NCBI GenBank assembly: GCA_018397065.1
Contig: JAGTRI010000004.1
Span: 16,267-80,266 of the forward strand
Length of the DNA stretch: 64,000 nt
Direction: 5' to 3'
DNA from: Candidatus Bathyarchaeota archaeon
GTDB taxonomy: Archaea > Thermoproteota > Bathyarchaeia > Bathyarchaeales > DTEX01
Both the position numbers and the translations under genes were made by a program. Positions 26,510-34,863 of this stretch are shown here, piece by piece (position 1 is the first letter of the stretch; each line of letters begins with the position of its first letter). The notes under the pieces were generated by a model. The model was not told where the DNA came from, made no database searches, and worked only from the letters and a program-made list of their open reading frames with translations.

Positions 26510-27067
26510 CTATGACATAGTGTCAAAGGCAATATTTGAGACAACCTTTAGAAGATCTGAACGGGTGATAATGCCAACCAGTTTCCCTTTCTTTGTCACC
26601 AAAACGCCCGAGTTCTTTTCCAAGAGAGGCCTAATTACGGCAATGTCCGTGTCTTCTGGGACGCTTGGGAAGGGCGGCTTCATTATTTTTTCCAATGTCT
26701 CCTCTGCAATGTTGGGGTTTAGGTTTCTGATGATTGATTCTTCAGTAATCATTCCTACGACTTTTCCGTCGTCAATTATGGGCAGTTGCGAGATTGCATG
26801 TCTTACCATGATTTCGCTTGCCTCCCTAATCTTATCTTTGGGGGTTGCGGTGATCACGTTGCGGGTCATGATTTCTGCGCATTTTCTTCCTTTTCCTCCT
26901 TCGAGTATCTCTAGAATCTTGTTTACTGTTGAAAGTCTTGGATCCACTTTTTCACTTTCTATTTTCGCGATGTGAGCTTGTGACACTCCAACCATCTTTG
27001 CAAGCTGGCTTTGTGTTAGACCTGCCTCAAGTCTTTTTTTCTTTAGGATGGATCCTGTTAATGGCAA
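26510..27067 (-). CDS. XRE-type helix-turn-helix regulator with two CBS domains
   Basis: A 185-residue transcription regulator. Residues 6-56 are a Cro/XRE helix-turn-helix (LKKKRLEAGLTQSQLAKMVG, QAHIAKIESEKVDPRLS). Two CBS motifs follow: CAEIMTRNVITATPKDKI...QLPIIDDGKVVGMITEESI, and FPSVPEDTDIAVIRPLLEKNSGVLVTKKGKLVGIITRSDLL, each quoted only in part. CBS pairs bind adenosyl ligands such as AMP, ATP or SAM. The divergent neighbour, about 190 bp away, makes SAM, so this protein may sense SAM; that is inference. Confidence 0.9.
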   Translation of the reverse strand: MPLTGSILKKKRLEAGLTQSQLAKMVGVSQAHIAKIESEKVDPRLSTVNKILEILEGGKGRKCAEIMTRNVITATPKDKIREASEIMVRHAISQLPIIDDGKVVGMITEESIIRNLNPNIAEETLEKIMKPPFPSVPEDTDIAVIRPLLEKNSGVLVTKKGKLVGIITRSDLLKVVSNIAFDTMS

Positions 27068-27200
27068 AGAATAACCACCAGTTATTTTTTATGTATTATA
27101 TTGTTGACTGATTCTTATGTGTTTTTCTTTCAAGTTATTGACGGTCTATGACCCGTTGAATATATAATAATGCATGTTTTGTGTAAAGATTATTCCGTAA

Positions 27201-27210
27201 AGTATATATT
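27201..27210 (+). promoter_or_regulatory. TATA box for SAM synthetase gene
   Basis: AGTATATATT lies about 50 bp before the ATG at 27256, predicting initiation near 27231 and a leader of about 25 nt. Confidence 0.45.
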
Positions 27211-27255
27211 CAATTAAGGCGTTAGCACAGAACAAGATGGAACGGTGTAATTTCC

Positions 27256-28464
27256 ATGAGAAACATTGTTGTCACAGATTTAAGGCAGATTCCTTTGGAA
27301 AACCAAAGAATTGAAGTAATTGAGAGAAAGGGGCTTGGGCATCCAGATACTATTTGCGATAGTATAATGAACGATATCTCAATTAATCTTAGCAAGGAGT
27401 ACTTGAAGAGGACTGGAAGCATTTTGCATCACAATATTGATAAGGCTCTTTTGGCTGCTGGGCATGTAGAAACTCGGTTTAAGGGTGGCATAGTAAAAAA
27501 GCCGATGAAGCTAATTTTTGGCGATAGGGCAACATACGAGATTGACGGAGACGAAGTTCCCGTTGAGGAGATTGCGGTTCAAACAGCGAAACAGTGGTTC
27601 AAAAAGAACATGCGATTTGTAAATCCTGATGAGCATGTTGTGTATCAGGTAGAGATTCAGCCAGGTTCATCAGCTTTGACGGATATTTTTAGAAGAGGCG
27701 GTAGAGTTCTTGAGGCAAATGACACTTCCGCAGCTGTTGGTTGGGCGCCTCTTACGAAGACGGAGATTGCTGTCTTAAAGACGGAGAATTACTTGAATTC
27801 AAAGGAGTTTAAAAAGAGTTTTCCAGAGTCCGGTGAAGACATTAAGGTTATGGGTTTGAGAAAAGATGATAATTTAGAATTGATTATTTCAATGGCCTTT
27901 GTTGACCGTTTCATTGAAAGTGAAAAACACTATTTTAAATTGAAAGAAGAGATTCTTGAAAACGCTAAGCAGCATGTTGAGAAGAATAACAGCTTCTCTA
28001 AGACGCAGGTGCAGCTGAACACTTTGGACACTCCTGGAAGAGGGATAGATGGAATTTACCTAACTGTTTTAGGTACAAGCGCAGATGGGGCTGATTCAGG
28101 TCAAGTAGGTAGAGGAAACAGGGCTAATGGGCTTATTTCGCTTAATCGACCTCAGTGTTCGGAGGCTGCGGCTGGCAAGAACCCGGTTAGTCACGTTGGT
28201 AAAATCTATAATTTATTGACTTTTCAGATTGCAAACAAGATTCATCAGCAGGTTCAGGATGTTAAAGAGGTGTATGTTTGGCTGTTGAGTAAAATTGGGC
28301 AACCTATTGATCAACCAACAGTAGCAGCAGTTCAGATTATCCCGGATGGGCATGTTTCTTTTGATAAGGTTAAGAAGGAAGCAGCTGAAGTTGTTGATTC
28401 TGAGCTTGAAAACATTGAAAAATTCTGTATGGAGTTAGCTATAGGCAAGATTCCTGTGTGTTAG
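27256..28464 (+). CDS. mat: S-adenosylmethionine synthetase, archaeal type
   Basis: Makes SAM from methionine and ATP. It belongs to the archaeal MAT class, which differs greatly from bacterial MetK. Characteristic parts are IEVIERKGLGHPDTICDSIMN near residue 20, HHNIDKALLAAGHVETRFKGG, and GTSADGADSGQVGRGNRANGLISLNRP. The 402-residue length is normal. It lies divergent from an XRE-CBS regulator and could be its target. A methionine synthase homologue occurs at 16.4 kb and the salvage enzyme MtnA at 38.2 kb. Confidence 0.96.
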   Translation: MRNIVVTDLRQIPLENQRIEVIERKGLGHPDTICDSIMNDISINLSKEYLKRTGSILHHNIDKALLAAGHVETRFKGGIVKKPMKLIFGDRATYEIDGDEVPVEEIAVQTAKQWFKKNMRFVNPDEHVVYQVEIQPGSSALTDIFRRGGRVLEANDTSAAVGWAPLTKTEIAVLKTENYLNSKEFKKSFPESGEDIKVMGLRKDDNLELIISMAFVDRFIESEKHYFKLKEEILENAKQHVEKNNSFSKTQVQLNTLDTPGRGIDGIYLTVLGTSADGADSGQVGRGNRANGLISLNRPQCSEAAAGKNPVSHVGKIYNLLTFQIANKIHQQVQDVKEVYVWLLSKIGQPIDQPTVAAVQIIPDGHVSFDKVKKEAAEVVDSELENIEKFCMELAIGKIPVC

Positions 28465-28482
28465 CGTGCCGTTTTTTGTTTT

Positions 28483-29376
28483 TTACTTTAGGATTATGAT
28501 TGAGCCGTATCCTACGATTAGGTCTTTTCCTCCGCCGGTGTCGTGGCTTGTCGCATATTTTAGGAGTTTAGCTTCTTTTGCGCCTAGTTCTTTAGCTCCA
28601 ACTATCATCGTGGCGACTGGAAGGGAACCGCACATTGTGTAGCCTTTTTCTTGAACTGTGTTAACCAGTTTTTCCGCGTCTAATTTTAGGATGATGTCTA
28701 TGATGGATTTGTCTGCGTCGTTCATCCACTTTAAAGCTTTTTCGAATGGTCTCATTCCGACAGGCGCATACCCGTAGTTTGGACCATAATGAATGAAGTC
28801 TGTGCTTCCTAGAATGACTGTGTCTTTTTGTCGGTCTTTTACTGCTTTTGCAATTGCTTTGCCAACGTTTTCGCACATTACGTAGTCGCTGTAGCCTACA
28901 GTTATGGGTACGATTTTGAAGTTTCCGTTGTAGATGTATTGGAGAAATGGAAGTTGGATCTCGATTGAGTGCTCTTGGTCGTGTGCCTCCGGGTTTATGT
29001 CTATGTACTCAGAATTTTTTGCAATGGCTTTTGCAAGTTCTGAGTCCACTTCCACGTCTCCTAGTGGCATCTTCCAGACTCCTTCAAGCATCGTGTTGAA
29101 GCCTGGGTAGCCCCTGTGATTTACTCCTATGATTACGAAGGTTTCTGGCGTTCCATCTTTTGCTATGCTGTGGTAGGCGTGTCCGGCGATAGGTCCTGAG
29201 TAGATGAGTCCAGCGTGGGGAACTACTGCTCCAACTATGCGTCTTTCTCCGTGCTCTTGGATTTTAGGGAGTTCTCCGACTCCGTGTTTTGAGGTGAAAC
29301 ACCATTCTATTTCTTCTTGTTCTTCTTTGCTGTTGAAGGGGTGAAACCCCCAAGCTGAAGGTCTTCTAACCCTCAT
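28483..29376 (-). CDS. MEMO1 family protein
   Basis: The 297-residue protein belongs to the MEMO1 family, sometimes called AmmeMemoRadiSam system protein B, related to class III extradiol dioxygenases. Visible marks are AVVPHAGLIYSGPIAGHAY near residue 55, VIIGVNHRGYP, HDQEHSIEIQLPFLQ, GSTDFIHYGPNYGY, and TMCGSLPVATMI near the end. The partner AMMECR1 and radical-SAM genes are not in the window. Biochemical function in archaea is not settled. Convergent with the SAM synthetase gene, 18 bp away. Confidence 0.9.
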   Translation of the reverse strand: MRVRRPSAWGFHPFNSKEEQEEIEWCFTSKHGVGELPKIQEHGERRIVGAVVPHAGLIYSGPIAGHAYHSIAKDGTPETFVIIGVNHRGYPGFNTMLEGVWKMPLGDVEVDSELAKAIAKNSEYIDINPEAHDQEHSIEIQLPFLQYIYNGNFKIVPITVGYSDYVMCENVGKAIAKAVKDRQKDTVILGSTDFIHYGPNYGYAPVGMRPFEKALKWMNDADKSIIDIILKLDAEKLVNTVQEKGYTMCGSLPVATMIVGAKELGAKEAKLLKYATSHDTGGGKDLIVGYGSIIILK

Positions 29377-29733
29377 TCTTAATCCCTAAGAATACATATG
29401 TTGAGGAAATATAAAAACGACGAAAAGTTGAGCTGTTTTCTGACGTTTCAAGCATGTCGAATCTGTTTTGCACACTGGTTTTTTGTTTCTTTCTTTTTTG
29501 TGTGTTGTTGAGGGAGGAGGGGTTATATATAGTCTGGTTAGCTTTCTTGTCCATTTTTTCACGTTCGTGCTTATTCCGTGCACTTTGAATTTTTTTCTTT
29601 ATATAGGCTTTATGGAAACATGTGGAAGACTTTGTTTTGTAGATGGCTTTTTATGTGATTGGTTTTTGTATGTTATATACTATGGTTTATTGTATTTCAG
29701 CGGTTGGTAGGGTTTTGATTTGGAGGCAGAAGT
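29377..29733. other. Intergenic region between MEMO1 and B3/B4 genes
   Basis: About 360 bp with no convincing gene. It is T-rich on the plus strand, with TATA-like elements at 29522-29531 (GTTATATATA) and near 29595-29604 (TTATATAGG). A GGAGG site at 29719-29723 belongs to the next gene. A small RNA starting near 29550 is possible but no fold is recognisable by eye. Confidence 0.4.
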
Positions 29734-30399
29734 TTGATCAAGTTTGTTATAGGTGAGGACATAAAGGCTGCGTTTCCTGATTTGATAATTTTGGTTGCAC
29801 AAATCAGCGATGTTAATGTCCGATCATCTGATTTGGAGCTTGAGGAGTTCAAGAAGCTCGTAATTGGAGAAACGCAACGGTTTTATGATGCTGAAACGCT
29901 TAAGGATAGGCCTGTGCTAAGGGCTTACCGTGACTTCTTTTGGAGAATCAAGGTTGACCCTACAAAGGTTCGTCCTGCAGCTGAGGCTCTGATTCGAAGA
30001 ATTGTTGTTGGGAACCCGTTGCCTCGTATAAACACGTTTGTTGACGCCTACAATCTTGCTTCAGTTAAGACGGAGGTCGCCGTTGCCGCGTTCGATGCTG
30101 ACAGGCTGCGTGGAGATTTAAGGCTGCGATTCTCAGAAAAGGGTGAAAAGTTCCTCGGAATTGGAATGAGTAAGCCCTTGCAGCTTCAAGACGGCGAAAT
30201 CGTGGTTCAGGACGACGAGAAACTTGTCGCCGTTTACCCTTACCGGGACGCTGAAGACTCGAAGGTCACGGAAGCCACCAAAAATGTCGTGTTGCTGTTT
30301 TGCGGTGTTCCAGGTATAAGTGAAGAAAAACTGTTGGAAGCAAAGAATGTTACAGTTGATTACGTGACAAAGTTTTGTGGTGGAACCGTAAAAGTTTAG
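29734..30399 (+). CDS. Stand-alone B3/B4 (PheRS beta-like) domain protein
   Basis: A 221-residue protein made of a B3/B4 domain, the tRNA-editing fold of phenylalanyl-tRNA synthetase beta chains. RPVLRAYRDFFWRIKVDPTKVRPAAEALIRR and LPRINTFVDAYNLASVKTEVAVAAFD, each quoted in part, are the usual stand-alone B3/B4 segments. Such proteins may clear mischarged tRNA, but few have been tested. TTG at 29734 is preceded by GGAGG at a good distance. pyrF starts 30 bp after its stop. Confidence 0.85.
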   Translation: MIKFVIGEDIKAAFPDLIILVAQISDVNVRSSDLELEEFKKLVIGETQRFYDAETLKDRPVLRAYRDFFWRIKVDPTKVRPAAEALIRRIVVGNPLPRINTFVDAYNLASVKTEVAVAAFDADRLRGDLRLRFSEKGEKFLGIGMSKPLQLQDGEIVVQDDEKLVAVYPYRDAEDSKVTEATKNVVLLFCGVPGISEEKLLEAKNVTVDYVTKFCGGTVKV

Positions 30400-30429
30400 A
30401 ACGTAGAAGAACACGTGAAAAGGGGAAAA

Positions 30430-31191
30430 ATGGTGTTGTCGTTCAAGCAGAGAATGGCGGAGTTAGCAGAAAAGAAGGATTCCAACATTGTGTTGGCGCT
30501 GGACCAGCTTCCGGAGGACGCGAGATCTCTTGTAGAAATAGGCATAAAAATTCTTGAGAAGACGCATCCCTACATCTGCGCAGTTAAGCTGAACCATCAT
30601 CTTGTTCTGCCACTGGGGTTGTTTGATGGAACAAAGAAAATCGTGGACAAAGCACACAACCTCAATTTGCCTGTGATAATGGACTGCAAAATAAACGACA
30701 TCGGATACACGAACCGCGTCATATCTGAAAACTATTTTAACGCAGGTTTTGACGCCGTAATTGCGAACCCGTTCGTCGGGTGGGACGACGGGCTTCAACC
30801 AGTCTTCGAGGTTGCTGAAAAAATGAGCCGAGGCGTAATCTTGCTAGTTTACATGAGCCACAAGGCCGCGTGGGAAGGCTACGGACAAATAGTTCATGAC
30901 CCAAATGCTGATGAGCTAAAAGCACAATACCTAGTTTTTGCTCAGAAAGCATTGGCGTGGAACGCAGACGGCGCAATTGTAGGTGCAACATATCCAGAAA
31001 AAATCCGAGAAATCCGTACGATCCTTAAAGAAAAAGTGCCTATTTACTCGCCTGGCGTAGGCGTACAGGGCGGAGAAGTCAAAGCAGCTGTTGAGGCGGG
31101 TTCAAAATACTTGATAATTGGAAGGTCAATAACGCTAGCGGATAATCCTAGGCAAGCTGCGAAATCATTTAGAGACGCTGCAAAGGACTAA
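30430..31191 (+). CDS. pyrF: Orotidine 5'-phosphate decarboxylase
   Basis: Last step of UMP synthesis. The catalytic array appears as IMDCKINDIGYTN (Asp-x-Lys-x-x-Asp) near residue 80, with LALDQLPED at the start and SPGVGVQGGEVKAAVEAGSKYLIIGRSIT as the phosphate-binding end. The family is the archaeal/actinobacterial-like type. The ATG at 30430 follows AGGGGAA directly; an upstream GTG at 30415 is in frame but less well placed. It gives 253 residues. It is probably co-transcribed with the B3/B4 gene. Confidence 0.93.
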   Translation: MVLSFKQRMAELAEKKDSNIVLALDQLPEDARSLVEIGIKILEKTHPYICAVKLNHHLVLPLGLFDGTKKIVDKAHNLNLPVIMDCKINDIGYTNRVISENYFNAGFDAVIANPFVGWDDGLQPVFEVAEKMSRGVILLVYMSHKAAWEGYGQIVHDPNADELKAQYLVFAQKALAWNADGAIVGATYPEKIREIRTILKEKVPIYSPGVGVQGGEVKAAVEAGSKYLIIGRSITLADNPRQAAKSFRDAAKD

Positions 31192-31279
31192 TTTTTGTGC
31201 TATTCTGAAAAGAAAGTTTATCTTGCCTCTAAACGAAAGCAGCTGGTTTAATTATTTGCTGAAGCAAAAAGTTCTAAGC

Positions 31280-31423
31280 CTATTTGTTCCAAAGTTCTCT
31301 TCTTAGGAGGTCGCGTACTGCGGCTCTTATAGCTGCGCTTCGACTTGGATACATGTTTTGTCGAACAAGTTCGTCGAGTCCTTCAAGATATGCTTCGGGA
31401 AGCAGAACGGTTACAAGCTTCAT
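31280..31423 (-). CDS. 47-residue ribbon-helix-helix protein
   Basis: A short gene read on the minus strand: MKLVTVLLPEAYLEGLDELV, then RQNMYPSRSAAIRAAVRDLL and RRELWNK. The beta strand (VTVLLP), first helix (YLEGLDELV) and SRSAAIRAAVRDLL second helix are the classic CopG/Arc-type DNA-binding fold, with nothing else attached. A GAGGCG site lies eight bases before the ATG at 31423. It is divergent from the GMP synthase subunit gene, whose promoter region it shares, so it may regulate that gene or itself. Confidence 0.75.
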   Translation of the reverse strand: MKLVTVLLPEAYLEGLDELVRQNMYPSRSAAIRAAVRDLLRRELWNK

Positions 31424-31566
31424 ACGACTTGCGCCTCAACATAACATACTAACATATGGTTTTATTACTATGTACAACATTTAAGTTTAAAAGAATTTGG
31501 TATAAGATGAATGAGGCACAATTCAAACATTCATCGATAATTGCAACGGAAAGAGGAGAAAAAAGC

Positions 31567-32769
31567 ATGAAAGAATTCAACGCGAAAAAATTTGTTAAAG
31601 AACAGATAAACGAAATAAAACAGGTCATAGGCAACGAAAAAGCCGTAATTGCAGTTTCAGGCGGTGTTGATAGCTCAACATGCGCTGTTCTTGTCCACCA
31701 AGCAATTGGAGACAACCTTATCTGCGTCATACTGGATGACGCTTTTATGCGAGAGGGAGAACCTGAAAAGGTCGCAGAACTACTTTCGCAGCCCCCGCTG
31801 AATCTTCCGATGAGGATTGAACGTGTTCAAGAACGTTTCTTAACTGCACTTCGCGGACTTAGAGACGCGGAAGAGAAGCGTAAAGCCTTTAGGAAGACTT
31901 TTTACGAGACTCTTAGCGACATCGCGAAAAAGGAAGGAAGCATGTTTCTCGTTCAAGGTACGATACTTGCAGATATCATTGAAACAAAAGGCGGAATAAA
32001 GACGCAGCATAATGTCCTCGAACAAATAGGCATCAGCACAAGGGAACTCTACGGGTTCAAGGTTGTTGAACCTTTGGTGACGTTACTTAAGCACCAAGTA
32101 AGACAGGTCGCCAGATACCTCAAGATTCCGCCAGAAATTTCCGAGAGGCAACCGTTTCCTGGCCCTGGGCTTTCAGTTAGAGTTGTTGGAGAGATTACGC
32201 TTGACAAGTTGGCTGCGCTGAAAAAGGCGACGTCAGCTGTAGAAAATAACTTGTCTAAACATGATCCAAGCCAATATTTCGCTGCAATCATTAACAACGA
32301 GGAAATTTATCCACGCCCAAACCTTAGAGGGCTTGTGGACTTAACAGCAAGATACCTTGAACTTAGCCAGATGAACGTTTGGATTAAAGTTCTCGCAGAC
32401 AAGGCCACAGGTATGAAACAAAAAGCTCGGCGATACGGCGAAATTGCGGCTGTCACGTGCAGAAAAGACAGCGGCGAGCTCTATCAGCCCGACTACAAGG
32501 ACTTAAACGGTCTTCAAAAAAGGATATTGTCAAAGATGAGGTCTGCCACAAGAGTCTTGTACGAGATAGGCGAAGGAGATAAAAAACAGCCTTATGTCGT
32601 CGTTGTTAGAGCTGTTAAGACAGAAGATTTCCTTAAAGCCCAAGTAGCTGAAATCCCGTGGCCTACTCTTCAAGAAACAGCGTCTCAGATTCTCAAGGAG
32701 TGCCCAAATGTTTCGTCGGTTTACTACGACATTACACCCAAGCCTCCAGCGACAATAGAGATGGAGTAA
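31567..32769 (+). CDS. guaAB: GMP synthase ATP-pyrophosphatase subunit homologue, with insertion
   Basis: N-type ATP-pyrophosphatase that aminates XMP to GMP, normally with a separate glutaminase in archaea. PP-loop VSGGVDSS is at residues 30-37 and RQPFPGPGLSVRVVGEI at 194-210; the end YYDITPKPPATIEME fits. From the ATG at 31567 (after GAGGAGA) it has 400 residues, about 90 more than usual. The extra block is about residues 235-335, between the two halves of the C-terminal dimerisation domain. The conserved DxMTAxWA loop reads DFLKAQVA here, so XMP specificity is not certain. No glutaminase subunit gene is seen in the window. Confidence 0.82.
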   Translation: MKEFNAKKFVKEQINEIKQVIGNEKAVIAVSGGVDSSTCAVLVHQAIGDNLICVILDDAFMREGEPEKVAELLSQPPLNLPMRIERVQERFLTALRGLRDAEEKRKAFRKTFYETLSDIAKKEGSMFLVQGTILADIIETKGGIKTQHNVLEQIGISTRELYGFKVVEPLVTLLKHQVRQVARYLKIPPEISERQPFPGPGLSVRVVGEITLDKLAALKKATSAVENNLSKHDPSQYFAAIINNEEIYPRPNLRGLVDLTARYLELSQMNVWIKVLADKATGMKQKARRYGEIAAVTCRKDSGELYQPDYKDLNGLQKRILSKMRSATRVLYEIGEGDKKQPYVVVVRAVKTEDFLKAQVAEIPWPTLQETASQILKECPNVSSVYYDITPKPPATIEME

Positions 32770-32819
32770 CAGTCTCCTTTTAAGCAACGTTTCCTAACAT
32801 GTAGAAAGGTGACAGTGCG

Positions 32820-33143
32820 ATGAGAGTTCTGGTTCAACGAATTGAATCCATAAAAGACCCATCTGGCAACCTTGGCAAACGGGTGGAACTCGTTGAGGAG
32901 GAAATTATGCCGAGCTACGCGATTAGACCCCCAACTGAAGAGGCTCGAATAATCCAAGACGTCTTTAAGGCTTTACAACAACAAATGCCTATACTTGGAG
33001 CGCAAGCAAGGTTCAGCTCACCAAAAATTATACTATTTTTAACAGAGCAAGAATATGAAGCACTAGGTGTAAGGTTCGACGTAAACCAGGTTTATGATGT
33101 GGATCTGGCGGAAGGGACAATAAAATTCCGAAAAGTCTCTTAG
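32820..33143 (+). CDS. Arcadin-1-like protein
   Basis: A 107-residue protein resembling arcadin-1, a small factor encoded with the actin homologue crenactin in some TACK archaea. The resemblance is in MRVLVQRIESIKDPSGNLGKRVELVEEE at the start and in PKIILFLTEQEYEALGVRFDVNQVYDVDLAEGTIKFRK at the end, each shown partly. I recognise this by pattern only. No crenactin gene is nearby; it follows the GMP synthase subunit homologue by 50 bp and precedes acylphosphatase. Confidence 0.55.
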   Translation: MRVLVQRIESIKDPSGNLGKRVELVEEEIMPSYAIRPPTEEARIIQDVFKALQQQMPILGAQARFSSPKIILFLTEQEYEALGVRFDVNQVYDVDLAEGTIKFRKVS

Positions 33144-33229
33144 GCCTTGACTCAATCCAAACGATTACCGCCAAATAGAAATCAACAACAAACAGTTAAC
33201 CACGTCAAATTTCGTATAGGCTGACAAAT

Positions 33230-33505
33230 ATGAAAGTTAGAGCACACGTGTTTGTTAGAGGACACGTTCAAGGCGTATTCTTTAGGTTCGAAACCCGCGC
33301 AAAAGCTATGCAACATAAAGTAACTGGATGGGTAAAAAATTTACGTGACGGAAGAGTGGAAGCAGTCTTCGAGGGAGAAAAAGAAGCGGTTGAAGCCATG
33401 ATAGATTTCTGCCGCCGTGGACCTTCTGGAGCTACAGTTACAGGCGTTGACGTGCTTTGGGAAGAACCCAAAGGAGAATTTGACAGATTCAGCGTATTGT
33501 ACTAA
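33230..33505 (+). CDS. acyP: Acylphosphatase
   Basis: Hydrolyses carboxyl-phosphate bonds such as acetyl phosphate. The 91-residue protein has the phosphate cradle VRGHVQGVFFRFETRAKA with the catalytic Arg and the Asn in GWVKNLRDGRVEAVFEGE. The length and order of elements are standard. The position between small proteins of other function gives no pathway clue. Confidence 0.93.
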   Translation: MKVRAHVFVRGHVQGVFFRFETRAKAMQHKVTGWVKNLRDGRVEAVFEGEKEAVEAMIDFCRRGPSGATVTGVDVLWEEPKGEFDRFSVLY

Positions 33506-33617
33506 TGATGAACCTTTTCGATGTTGCGATAAAAACCAAAAGAAATATTAGTCATTGTACAGTTGTTACTTGTTGCAGCCAACAATTTTTAGAATAATAA
33601 AGGAAAAAGGTGATTTA

Positions 33618-33977
33618 ATGAGCGAAGGATGGATTGAAACTTGCGCCAGAATTCTTGAACAAATCGAGAAAATGGCTGAAAAACCAGACAAAGACAGACT
33701 GGACATAATTCAGTCAATGCGGTTCTCTCTCTATGCCCTTCATCGAAGTATACTAGGCTGGCTTAACTGGGTGAATAACCCAGACATTATGGTGTCTTTT
33801 ACAAAGGAGGAACTCGAGGCGATGAACAAAAAAATTACGAGTTTTATACAGGACTTCATAAAATATGACATGGAAGTAACTGAAAAAGGCGCAAGCAAAA
33901 ACGTTGTTGCCCAAAAAGCTAGAAGAGAAGCCGAAGAAAGAGCCAGAAGAAGCCCAGAAGACATATTCTATATTTAA
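33618..33977 (+). CDS. Conserved archaeal helical protein (DUF2153-like)
   Basis: A 119-residue, largely alpha-helical protein that resembles the archaeal DUF2153 family: WIETCARILEQIEKM, FSLYALHRSILGWLNWVNNPDIM and a basic, Arg-rich C-terminus (ARREAEERARRSPEDIFYI). The ATG at 33618 is preceded by AGGTGA; an upstream frame extension lacks such a site. Function is unknown. It is convergent with the next gene, with stops 11 bp apart. Confidence 0.65.
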   Translation: MSEGWIETCARILEQIEKMAEKPDKDRLDIIQSMRFSLYALHRSILGWLNWVNNPDIMVSFTKEELEAMNKKITSFIQDFIKYDMEVTEKGASKNVVAQKARREAEERARRSPEDIFYI

Positions 33978-33988
33978 CCAGAATCTGG

Positions 33989-34447
33989 CTATGCCCTCTT
34001 CATAATTCTAAAGTGGCTGTCCTTCCCAGCGCTTACGTACTCTCCATTCATCTGGTCGCGGACAATATTTGCTATTCGCCTAAAGTTATCCGCGCCGAGG
34101 AAGGCTCGGGGTTTAATGATTACTTGGTCGTCCTTCTCCTCAAAATACAACATGCTTAACAAATCCTGAGGAAAAACCTTCTGCACGTCTTCAGCTGACT
34201 GAATACTGCTTGGAGGAGAAGGAGCAGCTAAAGGTTCACTAGTCATGATAGTTTGCTGAGAAGTCTTCGGTTGAGGAAGAATCCTAGAAGGCTCGGATAC
34301 CAATGGCTGCGGAACAGCGCCTAGACCAGCTTTGAGGCTTTGCGAAATCTCAGAAAGGTCTTCTGACAGAAATTTCAGAATCCTCGTTAATTCGTCGATG
34401 CGCCTAATTAGGTCTTCAATCCTTGTTTTCTCTTCGCCCATAGACAT
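33989..34447 (-). CDS. Hypothetical protein: coiled coil, proline linker, C-terminal domain
   Basis: About 152 residues from the ATG at 34447. The N-terminus is a coiled coil (IEDLIRRIDELTRILKFLSEDL), followed by a Pro/Ser-rich linker (PQPLVSEPSRILPQP and PSPPSSIQ). The end is a compact domain (IIKPRAFLGADNFRRIANIV, then DSHFRIMKRA). No family is recognised. In-frame starts at 34480 (TTG) and 34441 (ATG) are possible. Confidence 0.55.
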   Translation of the reverse strand: MSMGEEKTRIEDLIRRIDELTRILKFLSEDLSEISQSLKAGLGAVPQPLVSEPSRILPQPKTSQQTIMTSEPLAAPSPPSSIQSAEDVQKVFPQDLLSMLYFEEKDDQVIIKPRAFLGADNFRRIANIVRDQMNGEYVSAGKDSHFRIMKRA

Positions 34448-34574
34448 GAACCATCCAAACGAAACTTTAAACTCTCTCAATCAATTATTTAGACGCCTTT
34501 TCTTTTAAAAGTAGCTATGCCCAGTTTTTGATGGCCTTTCAGCATTAACCAATTGTCAAGTCTGCTTCTAAACC

Positions 34575-34845
34575 GATGAAATAATTTAAAAATTATTATA
34601 CTGAATAGAAAATGTAGATTCACTGGATTCCATATTTCTCTTCAAGTTTCTGAAGCCTTGTCACTATCCAATTATCTTTCCTGTCAAATCAAGTAGAAAC
34701 ACATAGTCATTTATATTTTCAAAAATGTTGCTAGTCTTCTCAAAATACAGTTTTAATTTTGGCCAGAGAGTTTTCCATTAGATGTCTTAAAAAATGAAAG
34801 TGCCCCAATATTTGCTTGAACATTTTTCATTTTTTTACGGCCTCC
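34575..34845 (-). pseudogene. Remnant of a PAS-domain protein
   Basis: A perfect AGGAGG site precedes ATG 34833 (MKNVQANIGALSFFKTSNGK), but that frame stops after 26 codons. The next frame reads FEKTSNIFENINDYVFLLDL and TGKIIG, a typical beginning of a PAS sensor domain, then stops. A third frame gives RLQKLEEKYGIQ. This looks like a frameshifted, truncated sensor gene, downstream of another broken signalling gene on the same strand. Confidence 0.4.
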
Positions 34846-34863
34846 TATCTTGGCATCCTACTG

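Noticed and set aside
29468-29710. 80-codon plus-strand frame in the T-rich region
   Set aside because: Its hydrophobic composition simply reflects poly-T; no ribosome binding site and no conserved pattern.
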